Of a DNA stretch of 64,000 nt, positions 35,801 to 47,500 are shown piece by piece. Each line of letters starts with the position of its first letter. The stretch's first letter is position 1. The translations under genes were made by a program, and so were the position numbers. This stretch comes from Neurospora crassa OR74A (lineage: Eukaryota; Ascomycota; Sordariomycetes; Sordariales; Sordariaceae), in NCBI RefSeq assembly GCF_000182925.2, contig NC_026501.1, forward strand, positions 1,116,001 through 1,180,000, in the 5' to 3' direction. A model generated the notes under the pieces. The model did not search any database. It worked only from the letters and a program-made list of their open reading frames with translations, and had not been told where the DNA came from.

Positions 35801-37218
35801 TCGTGTGACCCAGATCACGGATCCAAGGGTCAGAAAACACAACCACACCTCGTTTTCAACTACATAGATCCAGCCCATTGGTAGGAAAAGGATTGACTTT
35901 GGCATGATATGATCAGCCAAGCACGCGGGAATCTTCGCAACAACTCTTGTATGAGACGGATTTTCTACCTATCGACAACGGTTGTTGTGCCGTAAGTCAT
36001 CGTGAGCCGCAAGAAGCCAAGACATGGTATGAGATAAAGCGGGGGATGGAGAGACAATGTGACATGCCATCCATACCAACCTTCTCAGCCATCTGGGTTC
36101 ACGATAACGACACTTGCTTTACGTTTACTCGTTCCTGCCTCGAAGAAAGAAAGACGTTCTGACTTTTGCCACCGGCCAGTCTTCCAGCCCTCGCTACTTG
36201 CAAGATGGCTTCCTCTCGCATGTCTGGGAGCCCTATCAGAGGCGTCCGTTGGGCTTTTACATCCCGCCATCAATTCCATCCTGTGCCATGCTGTGGAATT
36301 TGAGCTCAGCTATGGATCTCCGATCAGCTGCTTGCCTTCCCCTCTGCCTATCACACCGCCAACCGAGCGCGGCTCAATTACACTTTTTGTTTTCCTCCTT
36401 CTTTTCTTTGGGAGTTGGAAAGCTGGAAACATTGGTGTGTCGAGATCATGTTATGCCTGTGGTCAGATTTTGGTTTGGCCATCGTCACTGGCTCCTGGTC
36501 CAGATAGATGTCACAAGTCATGACTGAGACCTATGAGAGGGGAAATATATGTGAATAGGTGGAGAAATCGCCACGTTTTCTTTTTCCGCGGCAACTACAG
36601 ATTAGCGTACAAGGTCAAGGTGAGGGCCAATAAGGGTTGAGGCTTCGGTGAAAAACAGGCGAGACAAGGAGTAGGAAACTCGTAGCGATCGATCAACGAG
36701 AAGATCGGGAGGAGATCATCTCCGGATGACTCGATGAGAAACATGGGGCTTTCTAATGATAGTAGAGTCTAAAGCAAGGGTAAAGTGCTTTTAACCGCAG
36801 TAGAACTAAGGTCCGGTAAAGCAGTGACTTGAAGAAAGATATCGCGATTTGGTTGATGCCTAAGGGTGGTAACAAATGGCAAAGTGGTCTAGTCATCTAC
36901 ACGCGGATATCAACCAACGGATCAGAGCACCCGAGAATACAACTTTATAGTTGAGCTATGTCTTACCATGCCCAAATAGCTGGAACGTATTCCCGTTAAT
37001 AGCTACATAGTGCACAGATAGGGGCTAGAGATGAACATGAACACTAAGCACACAAGTTCAAATACACGAAACAATGCTGTTCGATTATAGCTGCTCACAT
37101 TCAATACCCTCTAACATTTACTTCACCATTTCCCTCCCATCTTCAATATACCCATCCAACCGCATCCAACCGCTTTTCATCACAAGACCGAATCCCCTTT
37201 TCCTCCCCATCATCCCAC
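32886..37218. other. Gene-poor intergenic stretch, 4.3 kb
   Basis: No open frame here is protein-like enough to call, on either strand. Repeated short GTACCTAC/GTAGGTA-type motifs appear at about 33570-33600 and 34020-34290. The stretch holds the promoter of the DUF1752-type gene at its left end and the 3' flank of the dehydrogenase at its right. Non-coding transcripts are possible but cannot be judged from sequence. Confidence 0.4.
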
Positions 37219-38376
37219 TTACGTACAAGTGTACCCCCCATCAACCCTCAGATCCGCCCCCGTCACATACCGACTAGCATCCGACAACAAGAATGTGACT
37301 GGACCCATCAAATCCTCGGGGTTACCCATCTGGCCCTGCGGGATCAGCGAAGTCCACTTCTCCTTCAAGTCCGGGTTCTCGTCCAGGATCTTTTTGGTCA
37401 AGGCCGTGAGCATGTAGCCGGGGGAAATGCAGTTGACACGGATTCCCGCCTTGGCCCATTCTACCGCAAAAGAGGCGGCTAGGTGTCGGACGGCCGCCTT
37501 GGAGGCGTTGTAAGGAGTCTGCGGCTGGGGCACGTTGACGATGCTGCCGGACATGGAGCCTATGAAGACGAGGGAGCCGGGGGAGTTGCGGTCCATCTAG
37601 GTAAGTCGAGTGAAATGGTTGTTAGTCTTGTCTTGTCTTGTCTTGTCTTGTCTTGTCTTGTCTTCCAGGACACGAAATTATCAAGCTTTGGCTTGGCTTA
37701 TCTAGAACATTTCAAACAGAGGCAGTGCGACGACTTACCAGATGCCTGGCAATAGCCGTGGCGAACAAGTACGTGCCGTCCACGTTGACGCCCCAGAGCT
37801 TGCGCAGCCTGTCTACTGGGTAGTTGACCGCTTCAAAGTTCTCTGTGAAGCCGGCAGAAGTGACGAGGTTGTCGATTTTGCCGTGCTCGGCGACGATCTC
37901 GGCGATGCAGGCGTCGACGGAGGCTGGGTCGGAGACGTCGGCGTAGTGGGCTGTTACTTTGGGGATTCTGGTGGATGTTAGTTGAGATGGTAACCAGTAA
38001 AAATCGTGAGAGGGGTGGGAGGAAAGGATGAATTAAGGGGAGGAGAGGAAAGGGGGAGTAAAGAAGAGATAACGAACTTCTTGGCGGAAGGATAGTCCTT
38101 CTTGAAGGTCTCGACGATGTTTTGGGCTTGTTTGGTTGCTTCTTCTTCTGTTTTTTTGTGAGGCGGTAGTCAGCGCTTCCGTTTTCTTCTTCTCGGGATT
38201 GCTCTTCATTTTCACTTGATCCTCCCCGCTGTCTCCCGTAATCTCATTCTTCACCATTACTTCACTTTCACTTTCACCTTCACTCCCACCCCTTCTCATC
38301 TTTACCACACCCCTTTGCAAGTCGCAATCCCCCCCTTCAACATCAATCACCCCCCCAACCCCGGGATAAGAAAAAC

Positions 38377-38409
<33 letters not shown>

Positions 38410-38827
38410 CACTGTTCAAATCAACAATAGCCAAATCCCCACCACTAACCACGATCCCTTGCCCCATCACCAACCCCAACCCTCTCGCTCCGCCCGTCAC
38501 CACGCCCACCTTTCCCTGAAGAGAGAACGTCGCAAGCGTCGGGAAAACATTCTGCCCCGCTCTTCCTATGCCGCTGTCCACTGGCTGCGAAGAAGGGAGT
38601 TTGGAGGGGTCTTCGGGGTATTCGACAGTGATCGAGTCGTCAGTTCGGGCGAAGGCGCCCGCTCCAGGGGTGGTGGTGGTGGTGTTCTTCTTCTTCTTTT
38701 GGAGACGAATTGCGCTGATGTGGAAGGCTCTTTGGCTTGAGGGCAGAATAGTTTGGATGGTTGGGCGGGCTGCTGTGGAGAAGATGTTGCTGGCCCGGAG
38801 GGCGCGGGGAACGGCGCGGGTTGCCAT
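37219..38827 (-). CDS. Short-chain dehydrogenase (arabinitol/mannitol dehydrogenase-like), mitochondrial-type N-terminus
   Basis: Four exons, complement(37219..37596,37739..37967,38078..38147,38413..38827), give 363 residues. The first 55 residues are basic, hydroxylated and free of acids (MATRAVPRALRASNIFSTAA), typical of a mitochondrial presequence. The SDR core has the NAD(P) motif TGGARGLG, the acidic VDLN end of strand 2, SAG, and the catalytic Ser/Tyr/Lys in SMSGSIVNVPQPQTPYNASK. RVNCISPGYMLT and the C-terminal GADLRVDGGYTCT also fit the D-arabinitol/sorbitol dehydrogenase branch. Exact substrate and cofactor are not determinable here. Junctions reconstruct AIVDLNKEEATKQAQ and SAKKIPKVTAHYADVSDPAS. 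Intron 1 begins GTGGG followed by about 30 T, and intron 3 carries a TCTTG repeat. Confidence 0.88.
37625..37663. repeat. TCTTG pentanucleotide microsatellite in SDR intron 3
   Basis: Nearly eight tandem copies of TCTTG on the plus strand, inside the 142-bp third intron of the dehydrogenase gene. Likely length-polymorphic between strains. Confidence 0.95.
38378..38407. repeat. 30-base poly(A) run (poly-T in SDR intron 1)
   Basis: An uninterrupted run of 30 A on the plus strand. On the coding strand it is poly(T) that begins five bases into the first intron of the dehydrogenase gene, immediately after the donor GTGGG. Confidence 0.95.
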
Positions 38828-39455
38828 TATGAAAGGTGATGATGATGAATATGTGTGTCTGGTTGGGTATTTTTCGCCGTTGAGCTGTTCTTAGGGAGCT
38901 CGAGAGCCCAAAGTTTGTCGTGCCGTTGTGAAGATTATGTCTGTTGGGCTGCGAGATTGTGTAAGTGACAGTTCAGGAAGTTAATAGCCAAGGAGAGAGC
39001 TTGGCAACCTCAAGGTGGCTTCGATCCCAACTTACTGTCGCTAGAGTTAGTACTGACCTTGAGATACAGAAAACAATAAGGGATGAAATGATCTTGATGT
39101 TGGAATAACTTCCGTTGTCTTGTATCAAGTTTTTTTTTTTTTTATCTGGGAAAGGATAAGTTTTTCCTAGTGTATACAGCCCTCGACAACTTCTGCTACG
39201 TACACTACTACACCTACCACACGTTGCTCAGCTCAGGGAAGATATGCATATGCAGGCTCCCCTCGCAGCATCTGTTACAACATGGACGTCTAGAACTCTC
39301 GTACAACCGAAGCTTTGAAAAAATCTGGACGACGATCAGGGCCTAGACCCACCATCGTCAACCTCTATTTGCCGGAAGAATGCAAATAGCGCATCACCAA
39401 CCTGGCAGTTTTAGCCCATATCATCCATTCATTCCCACCTCTGTAACGGTCACAG
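38828..39455. other. Intergenic, SDR promoter region
   Basis: Upstream region of the dehydrogenase gene, AT-rich in places, with a T run at 39130-39142. No coding frame is supported. Confidence 0.4.
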
Positions 39456-39765
39456 TTCCCACACTCAATCGCCTGTGCAGTCTTGGCGGATGTGTGTGTG
39501 TACACGCACACACGACTTTTTGGCAAAACGGACCATCGAAACGAAAGACGAAGATGAAGAAATTCAATTATACTATAGAAAAGATTATTGTCTTAGTAGT
39601 CTTAGGTACGCCGATTCTAAAATTTGAGTCCATTTTCTTTTATCTCTTCGTTTGGTAGAGATATAAGCAAACGAAATCTTATCGATAGTCCGTTTTGCCA
39701 AAAAGTCGTGTGTGCGTGTACACACACACGTCCGCCAAGACTGCACAGGCGATTGAGTGTGGGAA
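39456..39765. mobile_element. Foldback/MITE-like inverted-repeat element
   Basis: Two arms, 39456-39539 and 39682-39765, are inverted copies of about 84 bp. The outer 78 bp differ at one position, and a second mismatch separates a further 6-bp match. Each arm begins TTCCCACACTCAATCGCC from the outside. The 142-bp centre is AT-rich and contains a smaller hairpin (CTTCGTTTG...CAAACGAAA). AG flanks both ends and could be a 2-bp target duplication, or chance. The arrangement fits a non-autonomous foldback element or MITE. It has no coding capacity; frames crossing each arm encode the same peptide, as expected of an inverted repeat. If transcribed, it would form a long hairpin RNA. I cannot assign a transposase family. 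Confidence 0.65.
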
Positions 39766-40590
39766 AGATAACCCGATGTAGTTCGAATCTCCCAACTCAG
39801 GGTCTCCGATAGTAGCCTGAAAACTCTAGACTAGACCACTCAAACGCAAATACAACAGGCAAATATCCTCAAATTCTGCACCGCAGCTGCTACTTACCTC
39901 TACCTCACCTCAACTAAAGCTTCTCGACCTTCCGTCCAGAAACATCAAGCACTCAGGCACACTAACCCGGCCGGTATGTATTTCTGGATTATATCCAAGG
40001 CGGGAGATGGATGTTTCAGAACACCGGCTGACCGCAAAGGATCTTCACTCTTCGCCTCCAGGACCTGCCAGTTGTTCAGGCTGTTTGCCTTTTCGCGGTT
40101 TTGCTTTGTCGATCTTGAACTTCAGAATCATCAGATATTCAGCTGATTTTCAGCTGAGCTGAGCTCATGCCTTGCTCCACCGTTCTCCTTTCTCTCTTCA
40201 TTCTCTTTTCAGTCTTGTTTCCAGACTTCAGGGAAGACATCAAAGTCATTTGGCTGTGGCCTCAACGGCCTGAACCAAAGCAGGCACGGCAGGTACTGCT
40301 CCACTTACCCCGCACGAAGACTCTCCACTTTCTCGTCCAGTTCTCCATTTCCCCGCACTTTCTGCCTGAAGCGGGATGGGGGCATGGTGGAGATCCGCCG
40401 TGGGGCCAGTGGCTCGGTGGAGCTCGGAGATGTGGAGTAAGTCAGGTCGCCGTTGCCCCTGTAGAGCTCTCCCCGTAACAGGCACAAAAGAATGAAGCTA
40501 TTCCCAACGGTCGTACCCAGTTAAAGGCCAAGTTCTCGGCGGAACAAAGATGTCAATAAGCAATTAATTAGCTTGGAGCAACACGCTAAA
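39766..40590. other. Intergenic downstream of MCC beta
   Basis: No gene seen. The plus-strand frame at 40167-40478 has no family resemblance and no splice support. The right end holds the 3' flank of the carboxylase gene. Confidence 0.4.
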
Positions 40591-42483
40591 CTACATCCTA
40601 AAGACACCAAACTTGGTCCCCCTAGGCGCCTGCTCATTTCTTCCACCCAACGCCGCCCTCAAACCAAGTCCTAAGTACCTCCTCGTATGCTGCGGCGGGA
40701 TAACACCATCATCCCACAGCCTGGCGCTCGAAAACACCGCATCACTCTCCCTCTCAATCCTGTCCTGCAACTCAGGATCCGCCTTGGTGCCCACCGTCTC
40801 CATCACCTTGGCCAGCTGCTCACTACCCATGACGCCAATCCTAGCGTTTGGCCACATCCACAAGAACCTGGGTGAGTACGCCCGTCCGCACATTCCGTAG
40901 TTGCCCGCGCCGTAACTGCCGCCGACGACGACCGTGAACTTGGGCACGTCCGCACACGCCACGGCCGTGACTAGCTTGGCGCCGTTCTTGGCGATACCCT
41001 CGCGCTCGGCGTCGCGACCGACCATGAAGCCCGAGATATTTTGGAGGAAGACGAGCGGGATGCCGCGCTGGGCACAAAGTTCAATGAAGTGTGCGCCTTT
41101 AAGGGCAGAAGAGCTGAAGAGGATGCCGTTGTTGGCCACGATGCCAACGCGGTGGCCGTAGATCTTGGCGAAGCCCGTGACGAGCGTGGTGCCGTAGTCG
41201 CGCTTGAACTCGGCAAAGGCGGAGCCGTCGACGATGCGGGCAATGACCTCGTGGATGGGTAGGGGCTTGCGCAGGTTGGTGGAGGCAATTCCCAAGAGCT
41301 CGTCGGCGCTGTAGAGCGGTTCTTCAAATTTCTGCTCAAAGTCGGCCGGGGTAACGGCACCTGTGGAGGAGCCGCGCGGCCAGTTGAGATTGGCGATGCT
41401 GCGGCGGGCGAGCACAATGGCGTGCGCGTCGTCGACGGCGAGGTAATCGGTCACACCGGAGACGGAGGAGTGCATGGCGCCGCCACCAAGCTCCTCGGGG
41501 CTGACGACCTCGCCGGTGGCGGCCTTGACGAGCGGTGGGCCGGCAAGAAAGATATGACCCTGCTCTTGGACGATGATGCTCTCATCGGACATGGCGGGAA
41601 CGTAGGCGCCGCCAGCGGTGCAGGGCCCCATGACCACGGCGATCTGGGGGATACCTTGAGAGGACATGCGGGCTTGGTTGAAGAAGATGCGACCAAAGTG
41701 TTCGCGGTCGGGGAAGACATCAGACTGATGGGGAAGGTTGGCGCCACCAGAATCGACTAGGTAGATGCAGCTGTTTGGTCGTCCGTGTCAGTGAACCGTA
41801 TGTACATGTGTCGTGAAAAGAAAGGTCGAGACTTACGGCAGGTTGTTCTCCTTGGCAACCTCCTGCGCCCTCAAATGCTTCTTGACCGTAATGGGATAAT
41901 AAGTGCCACCCTTGACAGTGCTGTCATTGGCGACGATAACGCACGTAACGCCCTCAACCACACCCACACCCGTGATGATGCCACCGGCGGGCACATCTGC
42001 CTCGGGGTAGAGTTCATGGCCAGCCAAAGGAGAAAGCTCCAAGAACGTTGTGCCAGGGTCAATCAATGCAGTGATGCGATCGCGCGGAAGCATTTTCTTG
42101 CGCAAAAGGTGCTTCTCGCGCGCCTTCTGGGGACCGCCCTGGTGAACCTTGCGGGTGAGCTCTTCTAGACGGGCCATGGCCTCGCCCATAAGGCGCTCGT
42201 TCTCCTTGAACTCGGGGGAGTCGGTGTCGACATCGGACTTGAGGACGGAGATGGCATTGGCTTGGTGGGGAGTCGTGAAAGTTGCGACCGAGCGTCGTTG
42301 TTGCTGGAGGAGGCTTTGTTGACGTTGTGATTGTTGTGGTTGCTGCTGGTTGCTGTGGAGGAGGAGCCCGAGATTGCGGGGATGCAGGGGTAAACTGGCG
42401 GATCGTGGGGATGTGGAGGCTGCTCTGGACAATTGCTTGGAGAAGAGGAGAACCTCTCTCCTGCTGGCGGACGAGAAGGACAT
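40591..42483 (-). CDS. mccB: Methylcrotonyl-CoA carboxylase beta subunit (mitochondrial)
   Basis: Two exons, complement(40591..41770,41837..42483), give 608 residues. The beta subunit is the carboxyltransferase that moves CO2 from biotin to 3-methylcrotonyl-CoA in leucine breakdown, in the mitochondrial matrix. The 66-bp intron (GTAAGT...ACAG) splits the conserved [19 protein letters not shown]. Other family motifs are [40 protein letters not shown] and [20 protein letters not shown]. The first 75 residues are basic and Gln/Ser-rich, as in a presequence. The ATG giving [14 protein letters not shown] is preferred; the frame extends 101 codons upstream, but that part contains Cys-rich sequence unlike a protein start. 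It is head-to-head with isovaleryl-CoA dehydrogenase, the enzyme acting just before it. Confidence 0.97.
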
Positions 42484-43122
42484 GGTGATGATGGCGTTTA
42501 CCGGACACTTACAAACTCGACACAGCATACAAGAAGGACGAAAAGAAAGAGGAAAACAACAAAACCAACTGAAGGGGAAAAGACGCCCACGACAACTTCC
42601 TTCCAACTCCGCCGCGCCCAGCCGAAGTCCTCGGTCTAACTTGAGCGGCTGCCATCTCAGATCTCGACATTGGCATCCATCACACCGTCTGACGTACCCC
42701 TCACGGGCTTGTGAAACCCAATGCCCGGCTTCCATGTAGCCAATCACAACAAGGATCACTAACAAGATCGCCAAAACCCGAGGCAAGCCGTCGCCAACCG
42801 TCCACTTTCAATAGAACACAAGGGTAACATTTACCATCAAAGACTGCCGCGGCTCTGGCTAGATGCGGGATGTTTGGAACAGAAACCACGTTAACGCTAG
42901 GTGGTGTAATTCGTGGCTGGCCATTGTTAGTGGATGGCGAGAGGGGGATCCAGGGGATGCACAAGAGAAAGGATGAACGGAGCTCATCCCGACTTGATTA
43001 CAACTGTGACTTTTTTTTTGTTTTTGCTCTCTTCCCCTTTCTCCCAACTTTATCTATCTACTGCCAGAGTAACCATCAGTTTTAGTCTTCACCAAGTAAA
43101 CAGAACCCGACAAAACACACAA
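42484..43122. promoter_or_regulatory. Divergent promoter region shared by MCC beta and IVD
   Basis: 639 bp separate the two start codons, so both genes probably share control sequences here. A CCAAT motif (AGCCAATCACAA) lies at about 42729-42740, and a T run at 43013-43021 lies in the probable IVD leader. Binding of a specific leucine-pathway regulator cannot be read from the sequence. I saw no CCGG-NN-CCGG-type Leu3 site. Confidence 0.5.
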
Positions 43123-44571
43123 ATGTCCACCCAAGGCCTCTCCCGCGCCCTTGCGCGCTCCACCACCACCAAATCCATCCCCAGAATCCCCACGGGGATT
43201 TCAAGGGTTCCCCGTCAATCGCGACTCCACAGCACTTACACGGCGACAACAACAACAACAACCACAACCACAACCACAACAACACGCCGCCCATCACCAA
43301 CCACAGTCTCACCACTGCTAACCCTCAACCACATCCAAACTCAACGCCGCAATGCCTCCCACCACAACAAACACCCCGCCGGCTTCACTCCCCCCTCCCC
43401 CACCGACCTCGCCGAGCTCCGCGAGCGCGTGCAAGAATTCGTCCGGCGTTCCCTTCCCGAGACCCTCGCCGCCGAAACCGACAAATCCAATGCCTTCCCG
43501 CCTCACATGTGGCAGGCCCTCGGCGACGCCGGTCTGCTCGGCATCACGGCCGACGAAGCCTACGGCGGTCTGTCGATGGGTTACCAAGCGCACTGCGTCG
43601 TCATGGAGGAACTCTCGCGCGCTTCGGGCTCGATTGCCTTGTCCTATGCCGCGCACAGCCAATTGTGCGTGAACCAGCTGAGTCTGAACGGCAACGCCGA
43701 GCAAAAGGAGAAATACCTGCCGGGACTGATTTCCGGCGAAAAGGTCGGTGCGTTGGCCATGAGTGAGAGTGGAAGTGGAAGCGATGTGGTCAGCATGCGG
43801 ACGACGGCCAAGAAGGTCGAGGGCGGCGGGTATAAGCTCAATGGAAGCAAGATGTGGATCACCAATGGCCCGGATGCGGACGTGATTGTGGTGTATGCCA
43901 AGACGGAGCCGGATGCTGGAAGTAAAGGGATCACGGCTTTTATCGTTGAGACGAAGAAGGACGGCGTCAAGGCAGAGGGGTTCGAGTGCCTGAGGAAGCT
44001 GGACAAGATGGGCATGCGTGGGTCGAACACCGGCGAGCTAGTGTTTGAGAATGTATTTGTGCCCGAGGAGAATGTGCTGGGCAAGGTCAATGGGGGCGTG
44101 AGGGTGTTGATGGAGGGACTGGATCTGGAGAGGCTGGTGCTGAGCGCGGGACCGCTGGGTTTGATGCAGGCGGCGCTGGATGTTGCCTTGCCGTATGCTC
44201 ACTCGAGGAAGCAGTTCGGCACCCCGATTGCCCATTTCCAGCTGTTGCAGGGCAAGTTGGCCGATATGTACACCAAGTTGCAGGCGTCGAGGGCGTACAC
44301 GTATGCGACGGCCAAGACGGTTGATGAGCAAGGGGTTATCAAGACACAAGACTGCGCTGGTGCTATTTTGTATGCGGCAGAGAGGGCGACCGAGGTCGCT
44401 CTGGATGCCATTCAGATCTTGGGTGGTATGGGCTACATGGAGGAGATGCCGGTGTCGAGGATCATGAGGGATGCCAAGTTGTATGAGATTGGCGCGGGCA
44501 CCTCAGAAGTTAGGAGGATGGTCATTGGAAGGGTTTTCAACAAGGAATATGCCCATTTGGCCAACAACTAG
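43123..44571 (+). CDS. ivd: Isovaleryl-CoA dehydrogenase (mitochondrial)
   Basis: Intronless frame of 482 residues, counted from the ATG giving [18 protein letters not shown]. The enzyme oxidises isovaleryl-CoA to 3-methylcrotonyl-CoA, using FAD and passing electrons to ETF, in leucine catabolism. The first 80 or so residues form a basic presequence that contains an unusual run of Thr encoded by an ACA/ACC repeat near 43240-43285. The core holds [40 protein letters not shown] and [20 protein letters not shown], where the Glu in LERLVL is the position of the catalytic base in human IVD. The C-terminal [20 protein letters not shown] is the acyl-CoA dehydrogenase signature. It is divergent from the MCC beta gene. 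Confidence 0.97.
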   Translation: MSTQGLSRALARSTTTKSIPRIPTGISRVPRQSRLHSTYTATTTTTTTTTTTTTRRPSPTTVSPLLTLNHIQTQRRNASHHNKHPAGFTPPSPTDLAELRERVQEFVRRSLPETLAAETDKSNAFPPHMWQALGDAGLLGITADEAYGGLSMGYQAHCVVMEELSRASGSIALSYAAHSQLCVNQLSLNGNAEQKEKYLPGLISGEKVGALAMSESGSGSDVVSMRTTAKKVEGGGYKLNGSKMWITNGPDADVIVVYAKTEPDAGSKGITAFIVETKKDGVKAEGFECLRKLDKMGMRGSNTGELVFENVFVPEENVLGKVNGGVRVLMEGLDLERLVLSAGPLGLMQAALDVALPYAHSRKQFGTPIAHFQLLQGKLADMYTKLQASRAYTYATAKTVDEQGVIKTQDCAGAILYAAERATEVALDAIQILGGMGYMEEMPVSRIMRDAKLYEIGAGTSEVRRMVIGRVFNKEYAHLANN

Positions 44572-47500
44572 CTTGTCTGTAGAATTTATTATTAGATTGG
44601 CAATGGCATTGGATACCTCTATAGACAGAAGCGTGCTCTCGACATTTTCAGTATCAGCCTCTCCACTGAGAATAGTGTGGTTTCTTCCACTTTGTTCGCA
44701 TGTCTTGTTCAGGAAAACCGTACAGAAGACCCTCTCCAATATGCCCCCTTAACAAGCTGCATCATGAGGCTAGTGTACACAGCTGCTGCATGAGATGCTG
44801 TAACGGGCCCAGACTTTTCGTTCCTTGCTCTCCGTGTACCATTGTGATATTTGACATTCGACAATGATGATGATGATGACGACGATCTACCTTGTCCGGC
44901 CTTCCCGCCCCTTGCCTGTCCTTCGTTGCTTCGCATTAGTCTTCTCACACCCTGGTCTGTGTGAGTGTCGTGTGCCTTGTGCCTGCGTTCAGACAAGGAT
45001 GACCCCCACCCTTTATTGACCACTCCTTCATCTTGATGAGAACGGGATGGTGGTCAAAAATGTGATATATGAGCCGCACAATTGTGTGGTAGAACCTGGT
45101 TGGTCCGCTCTGTCTCATATGAAAACGCATGACACTAAACCGCCGAAGGAGAGCGCGCATTGTCAGCGAGTGTTCCTTACTCGGGAACCTTTCCCCCACA
45201 AAAACTTGTGGGAAGCATCCACATGGGGAAGAGCTTCGCTTATACACGTGTACGATCATGGCGGCCCTGGCATACGCACGTAACCTTTGTTGGTGAAGCA
45301 GCCCAGCCCCCTCCCCTTCAACCGCGAGTAAGAACTAACACCGTCGAATAGTCACAGTATCAGCTATACGTCCCGGCCATGTTTGTATATTCGATCAGTT
45401 TCTTTCTGACCTCCACAATGATCCGCAGAACCGAGTGTCTGGATCATCAGTATCAACGTAGCATCAGAGATATCATGCAACATTGGCCTGGGTAGATGGG
45501 TGCTTTTACTGAGCTCGAGTTCGGATCGTCGACACTTAGTTGCACATTAAGGCTGACCTGATATTACCAAGCTCCTTCAACGCGCTTCTCCCTTAGCTCT
45601 CCTTATGATAGAGGTATCGTTCGTAAGTCTCTCTTTATATCCTCCCCAGCTTGCGGTTATGTCCGATTAGCCGCGTTTGTCAACTGAACGGGCGGCTGAG
45701 GCCGTCATTCGCCCGTTTTCCCCATGTTTACCCAAGGCTTAGCATCTCTGTCGTCGTATTGCTAAACCAGCAATGTCTCTTCGCCACTGCATTTTCCCTG
45801 AAAGATGCTTACGCGAACTGGGGATTTCGTAATGTGAGCATATACCCGTTGGTGTTCCTTGCCGGGACTGATGTCTGTCCGAAACCAAGATGAGCCCCCT
45901 TCTTAAACCTTTTCCAGTTGACGTGATACGGGATCTCGAGAAATATATGAGACAGCAGTGGCCGCTGGTGCTTAGGATGACCATTCCGGAGCCATGTGAT
46001 CTCGGTGATGCAGAAGCGAACAAAAACCACCTTTGGACTTTACGCCGGGAGCGACGAAACCAAATAGACAGAACTTTCTGGGCACGCAGAATTTGCAATG
46101 ACTTCCAAAGTCCAGACCTCCATTTATCAAGGGGAGACAGGAGAATTATTTCGATTGTGCTCAATACTTCACCCCCTTGTGATGATCAATGATACCTCGC
46201 ATTGAACAGCGGGCCATTACTTTGGACGTACTCTCGGGGTTCCTGTTCGTTCGTCTTCATGTAGACTAACTTCCTATTGCCTTCTGTAATATTTGGATAG
46301 CGTAGCATCTAAGGACACGGCTTGCTTAAGCATCATCCCACATAGCAGGTGAGTGTGTGTGCGCTTCAAGTTTCTACTCTGCCTAAAACTTAAAGACCGC
46401 CAAAGGACTTGTCAGGGTATACTCATGCCCAATTTGTTGGTTAACATGGGCCCATTCCCTTTGATACCATAGGCAAACGGAGAGCTTGTAAGACCTCCCC
46501 AGGGGGCAATCTGCGAATGATAGTTATAAGTTGGTAGTACAAGGTCGGAGCGGTAGGATCGCAGAGCGTAGCAACTTTCAACCGGTCAAAGGGAGAGGTC
46601 GAGAAGATCTAATGAATATCATATGCGCGGGCTACTCGAATAGGACAGCGTGGAAGGATGGGAGCGAATGTATGTTGGCGGCTCATTGGATACGAACCAG
46701 CCGTTGGACCCCGGTTTCTGAGGAGTACGTAGGAGAACCGTTTCCGTTAATCGGGTGAGCTACCCTGACAAGACGGATATGATTGAACCTTCCTCTACGA
46801 GAAAATGTTTGCATAGCGGGCAATCGCAGAGAACCCCGGTGAAAATCAGCTTGTCGACGCCGGAACAGGAACGGGAGCGCCGGTGTAGGCAGGGGAAGGC
46901 ATCAGGTAAAATGTCGGTGACCGAGTGCTTTACGGGGCAAAATGAAGAGTAAGATGGCACATAACTGCTTGCTTGCCCCAAAAGTATCCAATGTGAAAAA
47001 AGAGTTTCTCCCTCTACAGGGTTGAATCCCGTCATAGAAACTCCAGGCAAGGAAACGGAATCCGGAACGAACAGCTGAAAGCTACAAAGAAACAGAGACC
47101 ATAGAACAGCGGTGAAGATCTTTCACAACACAAATGGAGTAGGGCTCTGGGTTTATACCAAGAAACCGACTTGTACCGGCACTCCTGAAAAGATGATAGC
47201 TTTTGGGCAATGTACAGCATCGGGCATCTGATGGTGCTACGGTGGTATGATTAGCCACCATCGTCACCAGAATGCAGTGAATTCAGTCGACGTTGTGATT
47301 ACTCAAACGAGACATCATGAACTTTTGCTCCCAGGTATCACATAACGCTGCTTTGATTTGGGGCCAACTTTGGTGTTGATTCGACGACAGCTGTGGTAAG
47401 ACTGACGACTTAGAAGGAGGACAACACGTGGAGCTGTATCGGACCGTCGAACTCGCAGCACGACAGGGCGATACGGCACGTAGGTTTGTGAACCATGGTC

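Noticed and set aside
42484-42786. 101-codon N-terminal extension of MCC beta
   Set aside because: The frame is open, but the sequence is Cys-rich and unlike a presequence; the downstream ATG gives a typical mitochondrial N-terminus.
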